DNA of 64,000 nucleotides, taken from an uncultured Acetobacteraceae bacterium. GTDB taxonomy: Bacteria; Pseudomonadota; Alphaproteobacteria; Acetobacterales; Acetobacteraceae. Of this stretch, positions 25,046-32,910 are shown in pieces; positions within the stretch are counted from its first letter, which is position 1, and the number at the start of each line of letters is the position of its first letter. Under the pieces are notes generated by a model. That model was not told the DNA's origin, did no database searches, and saw nothing but the letters and a program-made list of their open reading frames with translations. A program made the position numbers and the translations under genes. The stretch covers positions 34,689 to 98,688 of the forward strand of contig CAIVPZ010000086.1 of assembly GCA_903907955.1 (NCBI GenBank), given 5' to 3'.

Positions 25046-27565
25046 GTGAACGCGCCCGCTCCGGGCGTGCCCGGCCCGGACCTGCCGGGCATCGACGAAA
25101 TGGTTGATGGCACCGGCCTGCTGCGGACGCATTGGCGCAGCGTGCTGGGGACGTTCACCGCGCTCGGCAGGGCCGGCATGGCCGAGCGCGAGCGCCGGCT
25201 GGACCGCGCTTTCGTGGACGAAGGGATCACCAGCGTGCTGCCCGGCTCGGCCGGCCGCCCCTGGCGCTGCGACCTGGTGCCGCTGCCGCTGCCGGCCGCC
25301 GAGTTCGCGGCCCTGGAGGCCGGGCTGGCGCAGCGCGCCCGCCTGCTCGCCGCCCTGCTGGCGGACATCTACGGGCCGCAGACCGTCGCCGCCGAGGGGC
25401 TGCTGCCGCCGGCCCTGGTGTTCGCCAATCCCGGTTTCCTGCGCCCGTGCCGGTTCGCCGTGCAAACGCCGCTGCTGCACAGCTACGCGGCGGATCTGAT
25501 CCGCGGGCCGGATGGCGGCTGGCTGGTGCTGGCCGACCGGACCGCCGCCACCGTCGGCGCAGGCTATGCGCGCGAGAACCGCCGCCTGCTGTCGCGGGTG
25601 CTGCCCGAGGCGTTCCGCCCGGTGCAGATGCGCCAGTTGAAGCCGTTCTTCGACATCTGGCAGGATGCGCTGCGCCGGCTTGATCCGCGCGGCCGGCCGA
25701 ATCCCACGGTCGCCTTGCTCTCTCCGGGCACGACGTCGCCGCAATGGTTCGAGGACATGTTCCTGGCCCGCGAATTGTCGTGCGCGCTGGTCGAAGGCGG
25801 CGACCTGACGGTCCGCGGCGGGACGGTTTTCCTCAAGACGCTCAAGGGATTGCAGCAGGTTGACGTGCTGCTGCGGCGGCTCGACGGGCGCATGATCGAC
25901 CCGCTGGAGCTGGAGGCCGGCAGCCCGCTGGGGGTGACCGGGCTGATGGATGCGGTGCGCCAGGGCAGTGTGCGGATGGCCAACGATCCCGGCTCGGGCC
26001 TGGCCGAGGCGCCGGCGCTGTCCGCCTTCCTGCCAGCGCTGTGCCGCCGCCTGCTCGGCGAGGAGCTGGCGCTGCCGGGCGTGCCGACGGTCTGGCTGGG
26101 CGACGAGGCAGCGCGTGCGGAGGTGTTGCGCCCACCGTCCGGCTGGCGGGTGATGCCGGCGATGGACAGCCGGGTGGCCCCGGTATCGCCGCCGGCGCTG
26201 ACGCCCGCCGCGCGTGCCGAACTGATGGCGCGGATCGACGCGCGGCCCTGGGAATGGGCGGCCAGCCGGCTGGTCTCGCCCTCCGTCGCGCCCTGCCTGG
26301 AAAGTCAGAGCCTCGCCCCGCGACCGATGGTGATGCGGCTGTTCCTGGTGCATGACGGACGAAACTGGCGGGCCATGCCGGGCGGGCTTGCCCGGGTGAA
26401 GGACGAGGCCGAGTGGCTGACCGGCCGCGCCCCGCCGGTGGGCATTTCCAAGGACGTCTGGGTGCTCGCCGAGGAAGGCAGCGACCTGGTCGGCCCGCCG
26501 GCGCCGCCGGTGCCGGCGCTGCGGCTGCGGCGCACCGCCGGCGACCTGCCGAGCCGGGTGGCCGACAACCTGTTCTGGCTCGGCCGCTATGTCGAGCGCC
26601 TCGACCGTGCGGCGCGGCTGGGCCGGGCGTCGCTGCAACGGCTGGTGCGCACCGCCACCCTGCTGCCGCACGAGCTGATGGAGCTGGAGGTGCTGGCCGC
26701 CTGCCTGATCGAGGCCCGGCTGATTCCGTCCGAAGGGGTGGTGGTGACCGGCGGCGCAGTGACCGGCCTCGGCGAGGCCCTGCTGCGCTCGGTGCAGGAA
26801 AACGGCAAGGTCACGCGGACCTTCGCCGACGTGGCGCGGCTGACCGAGAACGTGCGCGACCGGCTGACCGGGGAGATGTACGCCACCTTCACCGCCACGC
26901 TGCGGGCGGCGCGGGGGGATGCCGCCGCCGCCGGGCGCAGCCTGGACGGGCTGACGCATGGCATGGTCGCCATCAACCGGTTCGCCACCGCGGTGGCCGG
27001 GGTCGCGGCCGAGAACATGGTGCGCGGCGGCGGCTGGCTGTTCCTTGATCTCGGACGGCGCCTGGAGCGTGCCTGGGCGGTGGCCGGGGAAGTGGCGATC
27101 GCGCTCGACCAGCCATCGGCGCGCATCGAGGCCGGGCTGCGTCTGGTGCTGGAGCTCTGCGATTCGGCGATCACCTATCGCACCCGCTACTTCGATGTGC
27201 TGCAGCCGGCGCCGGTGCTCGATCTGGTGCTGGCGGACCAGGGCAACCCGCGCGGTCTCGGCTTCCAGCTGGCGCAGATGCACACGCTGCTGGACGAGCT
27301 GGGCGGCGAAGGCGGCGCCCGCGAGATGCTGGCCGGCACCGCGGCCGGGCTGCTGGCCGAGGCGGAGATCATCGTCGAGGCGGTGCTGGCGGCGCCCAAC
27401 CAGGCGGTTGCGGCGGCGGCGCTGCCGCCGCGGCTGAAAGCGCTGGCGGCCGGGGTTGCCGCGCTGTCGGACCACATCACCCGGCGCTATTTCGCCTTGC
27501 TGCCGGCGGCGCAGACGCTGGGCTGGTCGGCGGAAGCGGCGCCGGCGCTGCGGGGGGCGGCGTGA
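25046..27565 (+). CDS. Circularly permuted ATP-grasp and alpha-E domain fusion protein
   Basis: About 839 residues. The first ~490 match the circularly permuted type 2 ATP-grasp family (COG2308), e.g. LADIYGPQTV, VLADRTAATVGAGYARENR and the basic/acidic stretch RGGTVFLKTLKGLQQVDVLLRR. From about residue 498 (PSRVADNLFWLGRYVERLDRAARL) to the end is an alpha-helical alpha-E domain (COG2307). ATP-grasp enzymes activate a carboxylate as acyl phosphate and join it to an amine; the alpha-E partner is thought to bind the product or a carrier. I choose GTG at 25046, eight bases after GGGAGG; a TTG at 25001 is also open. It ends four bases before the next transglutaminase. Confidence 0.9.
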   Translation: MNAPAPGVPGPDLPGIDEMVDGTGLLRTHWRSVLGTFTALGRAGMAERERRLDRAFVDEGITSVLPGSAGRPWRCDLVPLPLPAAEFAALEAGLAQRARLLAALLADIYGPQTVAAEGLLPPALVFANPGFLRPCRFAVQTPLLHSYAADLIRGPDGGWLVLADRTAATVGAGYARENRRLLSRVLPEAFRPVQMRQLKPFFDIWQDALRRLDPRGRPNPTVALLSPGTTSPQWFEDMFLARELSCALVEGGDLTVRGGTVFLKTLKGLQQVDVLLRRLDGRMIDPLELEAGSPLGVTGLMDAVRQGSVRMANDPGSGLAEAPALSAFLPALCRRLLGEELALPGVPTVWLGDEAARAEVLRPPSGWRVMPAMDSRVAPVSPPALTPAARAELMARIDARPWEWAASRLVSPSVAPCLESQSLAPRPMVMRLFLVHDGRNWRAMPGGLARVKDEAEWLTGRAPPVGISKDVWVLAEEGSDLVGPPAPPVPALRLRRTAGDLPSRVADNLFWLGRYVERLDRAARLGRASLQRLVRTATLLPHELMELEVLAACLIEARLIPSEGVVVTGGAVTGLGEALLRSVQENGKVTRTFADVARLTENVRDRLTGEMYATFTATLRAARGDAAAAGRSLDGLTHGMVAINRFATAVAGVAAENMVRGGGWLFLDLGRRLERAWAVAGEVAIALDQPSARIEAGLRLVLELCDSAITYRTRYFDVLQPAPVLDLVLADQGNPRGLGFQLAQMHTLLDELGGEGGAREMLAGTAAGLLAEAEIIVEAVLAAPNQAVAAAALPPRLKALAAGVAALSDHITRRYFALLPAAQTLGWSAEAAPALRGAA

Positions 27566-27569
27566 ACCC

Positions 27570-28451
27570 ATGAGGTACCGCGTCCACCACCTGACCACCT
27601 ACGCCTATGCCGAGCCGGTCGATCTGGCGAGCCACATGCTGCATCTGACGCCGCGACCGCAGCCCGGGCAGACCGTGCTGTCGGCCTCGCTGCGGGCGAC
27701 CCCGCAACCGTCGCGGGTGAGCGGGGCGGACGACCATTTCGGCAATCATGCCACCTGGATGTTTCTTGATCTGCCCCACCAACGTTTCGAGGTGGCGGTG
27801 GAGGCGGTGGTCGAAGTGGCGTTTCCGCCGCCGCCGCCGCCGGCATCCACGCCCCCCTGGGAACAGGTGGCGGCGGGGCTGCGCAGCGGGGCTGCCGGAA
27901 GCTGGCAGGCGGCCGAGTTCAGCTTCGACAGCCCGCTGGCCCCGGCCGACCGCGCGGCCGGGTTGTACGCGCGGCACAGCTTCCCGCCCGGGCGGCCGGT
28001 GCTGGAAGGGCTGCTGGACCTGAACGCGCGCATCCGCCGCGACTTCAGTTTCCGCACCGACGTGACCACCGTGGTGACCCCGGTGGCGCGGGTGCTGGCA
28101 CAGCGGGCCGGCGTCTGCCAGGATTTCACGCATGTCATGGTTGCCGGGCTGCGGGCGCTCGGGCTGTCGGCGCGCTACGTGTCGGGCTATCTGCGGACGC
28201 GCCCGCCGCCCGGCCAGGAAGCACGCCGCGGCGCCGACCAGTCGCATGCCTGGGTGGGGGCGTGGCTGGGGCCCGCCCATGGCTGGGTTGATCTCGACCC
28301 GACCAACAACCTGGTGGTGCGCGACGAGCATGTCGTGCTGGCCTGGGGACGCGACTATGGCGACATCAGCCCGGTGCGCGGGGTCATTCTGGGCGGTGGC
28401 GAGCATAGCGTGACGGTGGCGGTCGATCTGGAGCCGGCGCGGGCGGCCTAG
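27570..28451 (+). CDS. Transglutaminase family protein
   Basis: This 293-residue protein begins with the bacterial transglutaminase N-terminal beta domain (MRYRVHHLTTYAYAEPV). The papain-like core follows with catalytic Cys183 (AGVCQDFTHVMVAGLR), His226 (DQSHAWVGAW) and Asp243 (GWVDLDPTNN). Bacterial members are usually predicted thiol peptidases or amide-exchange enzymes rather than cross-linkers. It is the third gene of the transglutaminase/ATP-grasp cluster, starting just after the ATP-grasp stop. The Anbu-type proteasome-like peptidase that often follows is absent here. Its stop codon overlaps the first base of a strong terminator hairpin. Confidence 0.93.
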   Translation: MRYRVHHLTTYAYAEPVDLASHMLHLTPRPQPGQTVLSASLRATPQPSRVSGADDHFGNHATWMFLDLPHQRFEVAVEAVVEVAFPPPPPPASTPPWEQVAAGLRSGAAGSWQAAEFSFDSPLAPADRAAGLYARHSFPPGRPVLEGLLDLNARIRRDFSFRTDVTTVVTPVARVLAQRAGVCQDFTHVMVAGLRALGLSARYVSGYLRTRPPPGQEARRGADQSHAWVGAWLGPAHGWVDLDPTNNLVVRDEHVVLAWGRDYGDISPVRGVILGGGEHSVTVAVDLEPARAA

Positions 28452-28482
28452 AGCGCGCTGACCGTAAACGGTCAGCGCGCTC
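28451..28482 (+). terminator. Perfect 15-bp stem hairpin after the transglutaminase cluster
   Basis: GAGCGCGCTGACCGT pairs perfectly with ACGGTCAGCGCGCTC around a two-base AA centre, directly after the TAG stop. The T-rich CTCTTTGTTTT follows. This is a likely rho-independent terminator for the cluster. As a palindrome it could also be a dispersed element. Confidence 0.7.
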
Positions 28483-28683
28483 CAGCTCTTTGTTTTGGCG
28501 AGCAACTTTGCCGGCCGGCTTTCGCCAGTCTGACCGGCGTTGCTCCAGCGCCCCGGCAACGAGCGGCGTTGCTGCCGGGCCGCCGGATCAAGCGCATGTT
28601 ACACCGCAATAAGAAGTCTTGGTGATATGAAGGCGCTCGCGGAGCAGTACTGCCACCGGGCAGGCTGCTCCCGCCCGCTTGGG

Positions 28684-28736
28684 GACGGCGCCGCTTTCCT
28701 GTATTCATGTGGCTGCGAGCCAGGAAAGGCGCCGTC
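28684..28736 (+). promoter_or_regulatory. Leader hairpin that sequesters the ribosome binding site of the PH-domain gene
   Basis: GACGGCGCC (28684-28692) pairs with GGCGCCGTC (28728-28736), and TTTCCTG (28695-28701) with CAGGAAA (28721-28727), leaving a GC bulge and a 19-base loop. The AGGAAAGG ribosome binding site is inside the 3' arm and the ATG begins three bases after the stem. Folding would block translation, so the element could act as a thermosensor, a protein-binding site or a small-RNA target. Confidence 0.55.
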
Positions 28737-28738
28737 AG

Positions 28739-29197
28739 ATGAGTTACGTCGACAAGGTCCTGCAACCCGGCGAGAGCGTGATGGCGCGTGCATCCATCCA
28801 TTGGGTGACCTACCTCAGCGGTGTGCTGGTGCTGGCCGCCGGGTTTGTCATCTACATCGCGGCGCGGCCGGCGCAGGGCTTTCTGCCGCTGACCGCCATC
28901 GTCGCCCTGTTGCCGACGGTGCTTGGCTTGGCGCTGATCTTCCGCGCCTGGCTGGCCCGGCTGGGAACCGAGATCGCGGTCACCAATCTCCGCGTGATCT
29001 ACAAATCCGGGGTCATCAGCCGCCGCACGGTGGAAATGAATGTTGACCAGATTGAATCGGTTGAGGTGGACCAGTCCATCGCCGGCCGCATGCTGGGCTA
29101 TGGGGATATCGCCGTGCACGGCACCGGCGAAGGTATCGAGAACATCCGTCTGATCGCCGATCCGCTGACGGTGCGCAGCGCCATGACCGCACGCTGA
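28739..29197 (+). CDS. PH domain-containing membrane protein
   Basis: This 152-residue protein has an N-terminal cytoplasmic stretch (YVDKVLQPGESVMARASIHW) and two adjacent membrane helices (about 24-45 and 50-70). A bacterial PH fold (DUF304-like) follows, with TEIAVTNLRVIYKSGVISRR, VDQIESVEVDQSIAGRMLGYG and IAVHGTGEGIENIR. This layout is common in small envelope proteins of unknown function, some linked to lipid or stress responses. Start chosen at 28739 by the AGGAAAGG site nine bases upstream; the open frame extends further but without support. The ribosome binding site lies in a predicted hairpin. Confidence 0.85.
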   Translation: MSYVDKVLQPGESVMARASIHWVTYLSGVLVLAAGFVIYIAARPAQGFLPLTAIVALLPTVLGLALIFRAWLARLGTEIAVTNLRVIYKSGVISRRTVEMNVDQIESVEVDQSIAGRMLGYGDIAVHGTGEGIENIRLIADPLTVRSAMTAR

Positions 29198-29700
29198 CCG
29201 ACGCAGGCCGGCCGCTCCCAATGGCGGGGGAGCGCGCCGGAAAGCCGGGCGGGCGCGGCGCAGGTTGAAGCGCGCCGCGCATGTTGGCTGTTCGTTTTGA
29301 GGAGCAACGATCGGTTCTGGCGAGTAATGCCCGGTAACGCCTGGTAATCCGGGCGGTGCCCTCGCCGTCGCCTGGTGGGCCGGGGGAGGGCTGGGTGGCA
29401 CCGTGCGGCGGGCAGCATGCACCGTGCCGAGTGGTCGCTGCCGTTTCCCCTGCCGGGGCATCGGTTGCTGCATCCCCGCTGCATTCCGCCCGCACGTCGT
29501 CGCGCTTCGCCCGCAGCCAGGCGCACCGGGATTTCCACCACCGCATGAATTCGCAACGGAAAGACTTGATCTTTCCGGCAGTTGGCAAGCATGCGCCTGT
29601 CATTGCGAGGCGGCTGTCCATTTTCCATATGCAATCATGATCACAGGGTACGTATACGGCCGCATCACCGGGTTGTGATCAGGCGAAATTCTGTAACTTG
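29198..29700. other. Non-coding stretch after the PH-domain gene
   Basis: About 500 bases with no gene I can support. Small open frames exist on both strands but have no ribosome binding site or domain. G+C falls visibly toward the right end, where ATCATGAT and TTGTGATCAGG motifs occur. It probably holds the upstream region of the secreted-protein genes. Confidence 0.5.
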
Positions 29701-29826
29701 ATGTTGAAGATGAACTCACAAGAACGTGAAGCTAACACCGGCAAGTTCATTCCTGTATCGAAGGTCGCTGCATTGCCTAAGAACACGTCACAGAAACGTG
29801 AATTTCTTCGCGTGAAACGCGCTTGA
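29701..29826 (+). CDS. Possible 41-residue basic peptide
   Basis: An ATG-initiated frame encodes a 41-residue Lys/Arg-rich peptide (starts MLKMNSQEREANTGK, ends REFLRVKRA) in A+T-richer DNA. Its codon use is unlike the high-GC neighbours. No convincing ribosome binding site precedes it and no homologue is recognised. It may be chance, or a leader peptide upstream of the secreted-protein genes. Confidence 0.25.
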   Translation: MLKMNSQEREANTGKFIPVSKVAALPKNTSQKREFLRVKRA

Positions 29827-29898
29827 TGGTGCCAGTTCGTTCGGACACAATACTAACGTGGCTGGCGGGTCAGCCACGGGGCGTTTAGGAACCCCAAT

Positions 29899-29912
29899 CT
29901 TGTTATAACAAG
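29899..29912 (+). promoter_or_regulatory. 14-bp perfect palindrome next to a ribosome binding site
   Basis: CTTGTTATAACAAG is perfectly self-complementary, and its last bases merge into the AAGGAG site of the following gene. A GTGGCTG/CAGCCAC hairpin lies 20 bases upstream (29859-29878). The palindrome could be an operator or include a -10 element (TATAAC). Confidence 0.45.
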
Positions 29913-29923
29913 GAGTGCGCAAC

Positions 29924-30331
29924 ATGCGATTCTCAGTGGTTGTCAGCGCGGCAGCCTTGTCGATGGCGCTGAGCCTGCCGGCTTCCGCGGGCCCCCTGTC
30001 CACCCTCCTGGCACACCTTAACAACCCCATCACGGTGTCCAGCCTTCTCGGCGTGACCAAGCCGACGTCAACCAGCGTTGGCGGGGCCTACAGTTCTAGC
30101 AGCGCCCAACCCGCCAATCCTGTCATCAGCACTGATGGAAACTCCCTCGTCGCCGGCAGCACAGCGGCCGCACACGGCAACACGACGTATGGCGCGCCTG
30201 GCAGCTTCTCCTTTGGCCCGGCCAACGTCGTAAGCGGGTCGACGAGCACCGGCGCGTATGCAACCAACGGCGGCACGGCGACCGGAACTGCTGTCTCCGT
30301 CGTCCTGACCACCACGGGCACAACCCCATAA
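29924..30331 (+). CDS. Secreted Ser/Thr/Gly/Asn-rich protein
   Basis: This 135-residue protein has a signal peptide (RFSVVVSAAALSMALSLPASA, cleavage before GPLST). The mature region is low complexity, dominated by Ser, Thr, Gly, Asn and Ala with no cysteine. It looks disordered or beta-prone, as in surface or biofilm-matrix proteins, but no family is recognised. AAGGAG lies eight bases before the ATG at 29924; a GTG three codons upstream is possible but badly spaced. It forms a pair with the next secreted gene, separated by a hairpin. Confidence 0.72.
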   Translation: MRFSVVVSAAALSMALSLPASAGPLSTLLAHLNNPITVSSLLGVTKPTSTSVGGAYSSSSAQPANPVISTDGNSLVAGSTAAAHGNTTYGAPGSFSFGPANVVSGSTSTGAYATNGGTATGTAVSVVLTTTGTTP

Positions 30332-30379
30332 GTGACGAACGAAGTTAGCTTGATCACTTCAGGGTAAAACGTCTGAACA

Positions 30380-30423
30380 GCGCACCAAGGGGTTGCCGAT
30401 GCTACCAACGCCCTTTGGTGCGC
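30380..30423 (+). terminator. Hairpin between two secreted-protein genes
   Basis: GCGCACCAAGGG pairs with CCCTTTGGTGCGC (one bulged T) around a 19-base loop. It may terminate or attenuate transcription from the first secreted gene. The bases after it (CTTTAAG) are only weakly T-rich. Confidence 0.5.
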
Positions 30424-30452
30424 CTTTAAGAACCACGAAGCTGGAGGTCGCC

Positions 30453-31103
30453 GTGCGATATCTTTTGCTTGCCCTTGCTTTGATCGCGATCCCCGCCCTG
30501 GATGCGCGCGCGGATTCCGGCGCTGGCTCCACCGCCAAATCTAACGCGAACGCTGGGGCGAACGCTGGGGCGGTGTCACAGTCTTCTGGCGGGCAGGCTG
30601 GCGCGCAGATCGTCAGTTACGGCGGTGGCACCTCGACGATCCACAACACGCCTGAAGCCGTACCCGGCACCATCTATGGCGGCACCAACCCCTGCGCCGT
30701 CGGCGCGTCCGGTGCCATGTCGATCGCCGGCCTGGGTATTGGCGGCGGCGCCATGTGGAACTCGCCGGGCTGCGAACGCCGGAACGCCGCGGTGATCCTG
30801 TTCCAGGCCAACATGTCCGATGTCGCCGTGGCCCTGCTGTGCCAGGACGATGGAATCCGGACCGCCTTCAAGGAAGCCGGCAAGCCGTGCCCGGCTGATC
30901 GGGTCCAGGTCGCCGCCTATACCGAGCCAGTTGCCGCGACGCCGGCCGCGTACAGCCCTCCGCCGGTGGCCGCTGCTCCGGCCCCGGCCATGACGGAAGC
31001 CAGTTCGGGTCGGACAAGGCCGGCCTGGTGCGACACGACGACCGCGCCACGCGCTGCCGACCATAGTCCGGATGCCACGTCCTATCGCTTCTACTGCCAG
31101 TGA
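30453..31103 (+). CDS. Secreted protein of unknown function
   Basis: About 216 residues, starting at GTG five bases after GGAGG. The signal peptide is RYLLLALALIAIPALDARA, cleaved before DSGAG. The mature part begins with a Ser/Ala/Asn/Gly tract, passes through a Gly-rich middle (GAMSIAGLGIGGGAMWNSPGC) followed by a predicted helix (AAVILFQANMSDVAVALLC) and a Pro/Ala-rich linker, and ends at a short cysteine-containing tail. Six cysteines in the mature part suggest disulfides. No family is recognised. Paired with the Ser/Thr-rich secreted gene upstream. Confidence 0.75.
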   Translation: MRYLLLALALIAIPALDARADSGAGSTAKSNANAGANAGAVSQSSGGQAGAQIVSYGGGTSTIHNTPEAVPGTIYGGTNPCAVGASGAMSIAGLGIGGGAMWNSPGCERRNAAVILFQANMSDVAVALLCQDDGIRTAFKEAGKPCPADRVQVAAYTEPVAATPAAYSPPPVAAAPAPAMTEASSGRTRPAWCDTTTAPRAADHSPDATSYRFYCQ

Positions 31104-31129
31104 CTGCGCGCCAGACAGGACGGCGAGAA

Positions 31130-31151
31130 CCACGGCACCCCGGTGCCGTGG
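31130..31151. terminator. GC-rich hairpin after the secreted-protein gene
   Basis: CCACGGCACC and GGTGCCGTGG pair perfectly around two bases, 27 bases after the stop. A second hairpin, GCCGTCGA/TCGACGGC, follows near 31202-31222. No T-tract is present. Confidence 0.5.
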
Positions 31152-31267
31152 CTCCCGTCCGGTCTGAAAGGGAAAGGCTGGACTGAACAGCGGAGTTTCG
31201 CAGCCGTCGATCCTTTCGACGGCTTCTCCGTTTGGGCGCGTCGTCCGCCTTAAGAGACAAACGAAAG

Positions 31268-31322
31268 GAAGCCCAGGGCGCTGCCCTGGACCCGCAAGGG
31301 GTCGGTGGACCCCTTGACCCCG
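31268..31322. repeat. Dispersed double-hairpin repeat, family 2, copy b
   Basis: Forward copy: CCAGGGCGCTGCCCTGG followed by CAAGGGGTCGGTGGACCCCTTG. It lies between convergent genes, immediately before the stop of the CHAP gene, and may serve both as terminator. Confidence 0.7.
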
Positions 31323-31326
31323 TTAC

Positions 31327-32181
31327 CTACCGGAGCGACCGCACCGGCGCGTCGTAGGCGGCCGAGGTCACGCGGCCCGGGGCTTCGGCAACCTCGTTAT
31401 AGCCGCGCACATCACGCGACGGGGCGCTCAGGGTGGGGCGGGCGTTGGCCACCAGGGTGCCACTGTCCGGGCGGTCGTAGATGAAGCCATAGGTGCTGTA
31501 CATGCTGCCGAACTGCTCGCCGTGGCCGAGCGCCACGCGCACGGCGGACCAGTCGTTGCGCTCCGACACGTCGATCACGGTGACGCCGCGCGAAATGTTG
31601 CCCTTGCCGGACCAGGCCCAGTTGGCGTGGTCGATCTCGACCTCGCGGCTGTTGACGACCTGGCGCACCACGGCGACATGGCCCAGGCGCATGCCGCCAT
31701 TGGCGCGGAAGTTCAGCACCGCGCCCACTTCCGGCTGGCTGCCGCGCTCGTAGACGCCGGCGGCGGCGTCCCACCAGTTGACGGCGTTGCCCTTCAGTTC
31801 GATGCCGGAGGCGGCCCGGGCGAACGGCACGCATTGCAACCCGCCATCATAGCGCGGGGCGTACACATGGCTCTTGCCGTTCTTGGTCAGTTTCGAGCCG
31901 GCACCGAGCCTGCCGGTCGGCCGGTTGTCGGGAACGCGCTTGCCGAAGCTCACCCGATGCACGCCGACCGGCGTGTTGTCGGCAATCGGTCGCAGGGCGA
32001 TATGACGAAGCGTGGCCTTGATGGGAGCGATCGCATGCGAATCATGTGTTTGTTGCGCGGTGCGGGCAGCGTCGGCGGGAAAGGCAAGCCCAGACAGCGA
32101 AACGACTAGAACGGAACCAAGCAGCAGCGGCCGAAGCGTGCTGCTGCGCGGACGGGTGCCTGACTGTGGCGCTTGCCGCAT
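31327..32181 (-). CDS. Exported CHAP-domain protein (peptidoglycan amidase/endopeptidase)
   Basis: This 284-residue protein has an N-terminal export signal (LLLGSVLVVSLSGLAFPADA) and a C-terminal CHAP domain with catalytic Cys117 (GLQCVPFARAASGI), His168 (RLGHVAVV) and a polar residue in EIDHANW. CHAP enzymes cut peptide or amide bonds in peptidoglycan; in Acetobacteraceae and relatives such proteins are common, often several per genome. A strong AGGAGG site precedes the ATG. Two palindromes lie in the upstream region. The exact bond cut is unknown. Confidence 0.9.
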   Translation of the reverse strand: MRQAPQSGTRPRSSTLRPLLLGSVLVVSLSGLAFPADAARTAQQTHDSHAIAPIKATLRHIALRPIADNTPVGVHRVSFGKRVPDNRPTGRLGAGSKLTKNGKSHVYAPRYDGGLQCVPFARAASGIELKGNAVNWWDAAAGVYERGSQPEVGAVLNFRANGGMRLGHVAVVRQVVNSREVEIDHANWAWSGKGNISRGVTVIDVSERNDWSAVRVALGHGEQFGSMYSTYGFIYDRPDSGTLVANARPTLSAPSRDVRGYNEVAEAPGRVTSAAYDAPVRSLR

Positions 32182-32221
32182 GCTGATAGTCCTCCTGAGC
32201 TTCGTCGCGTTGCAGCATGGC

Positions 32222-32292
32222 GGTAACGCGGTGTTACCGATTTTGACAACCCTTCAAACCGATTCGCGTATGGAAGCCATGCGAATTCGCAT
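32222..32292. promoter_or_regulatory. Two palindromes upstream of the CHAP gene
   Basis: GGTAAC-GCGGT-GTTACC (32222-32238) and the perfect 14-bp ATGCGAATTCGCAT (32279-32292) lie 41-111 bases upstream of the CHAP start, on the opposite side from RidA. They are candidate regulator-binding sites. Confidence 0.4.
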
Positions 32293-32434
32293 GAATGCCC
32301 CTGTGGACAACCTGCGGTTTCAGGAAATTTATCCTAATGACGGATGAGTGAACCCCGCCTTGCAAAAAAGTCACTTGCGCGTGGCCGAAACGGCACAGCG
32401 CCGATTCGCGGCCACGCGCGCGCTCCCGGAACCG

Positions 32435-32785
32435 TTACTTGCAGACCGTCAGCATGATTTCGACCAGGTGACGAGGATCGGCCATATGTGCCTGCACGCA
32501 GGCCCGCGCCGGCGCCCCGCCCTTCGGCAGCCAGGCCGACCAGACCTCGTTCAGGGCCTCGCGGTCACGAATGTCCTTCAGCCAGATCTGCGCCTGCAGG
32601 AGGCGGGTTTTGTCGGTGCCGTGGGTTTCCAGCAGGGCGTCGACGGTGTCGAGAACCTCCCGGGTCTGGCCCTTGATGTCCTTGCCCAGGTCGGTTGCCG
32701 TGCAGCCCTGCAGAAAGACGAAGCCATGGTATTCCACGGCCTTCGACAGGACGTCGTTCGGTTCGGTGCGGATGATCTTGCTCAT
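32435..32785 (-). CDS. RidA family protein (Rid/YjgF/UK114)
   Basis: This 116-residue protein starts MSKIIRTEPNDVLSKAVEYHG, has GQTREVLDTVDALLE and a conserved Arg in RACVQAHMADP. The family forms trimers that hydrolyse reactive enamines/imines released by PLP enzymes. The N-terminal spelling suggests a Rid subgroup other than archetypal RidA, so substrate range may differ. It is followed, in transcription order, by nothing on its strand until the CHAP gene. Confidence 0.88.
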   Translation of the reverse strand: MSKIIRTEPNDVLSKAVEYHGFVFLQGCTATDLGKDIKGQTREVLDTVDALLETHGTDKTRLLQAQIWLKDIRDREALNEVWSAWLPKGGAPARACVQAHMADPRHLVEIMLTVCK

Positions 32786-32910
32786 GGCGGTCGGTCCTCT
32801 CCGGTGCGGTGGCGGGGCCGTCGTAGGGCCCGCCCGCCGCCCGGGCAAGCCGGGGCGGTCCCGCCCTGCCATGGCGAACGGGCGTGCCCCGGTCCGGCTG
32901 CGGGGCCGGC

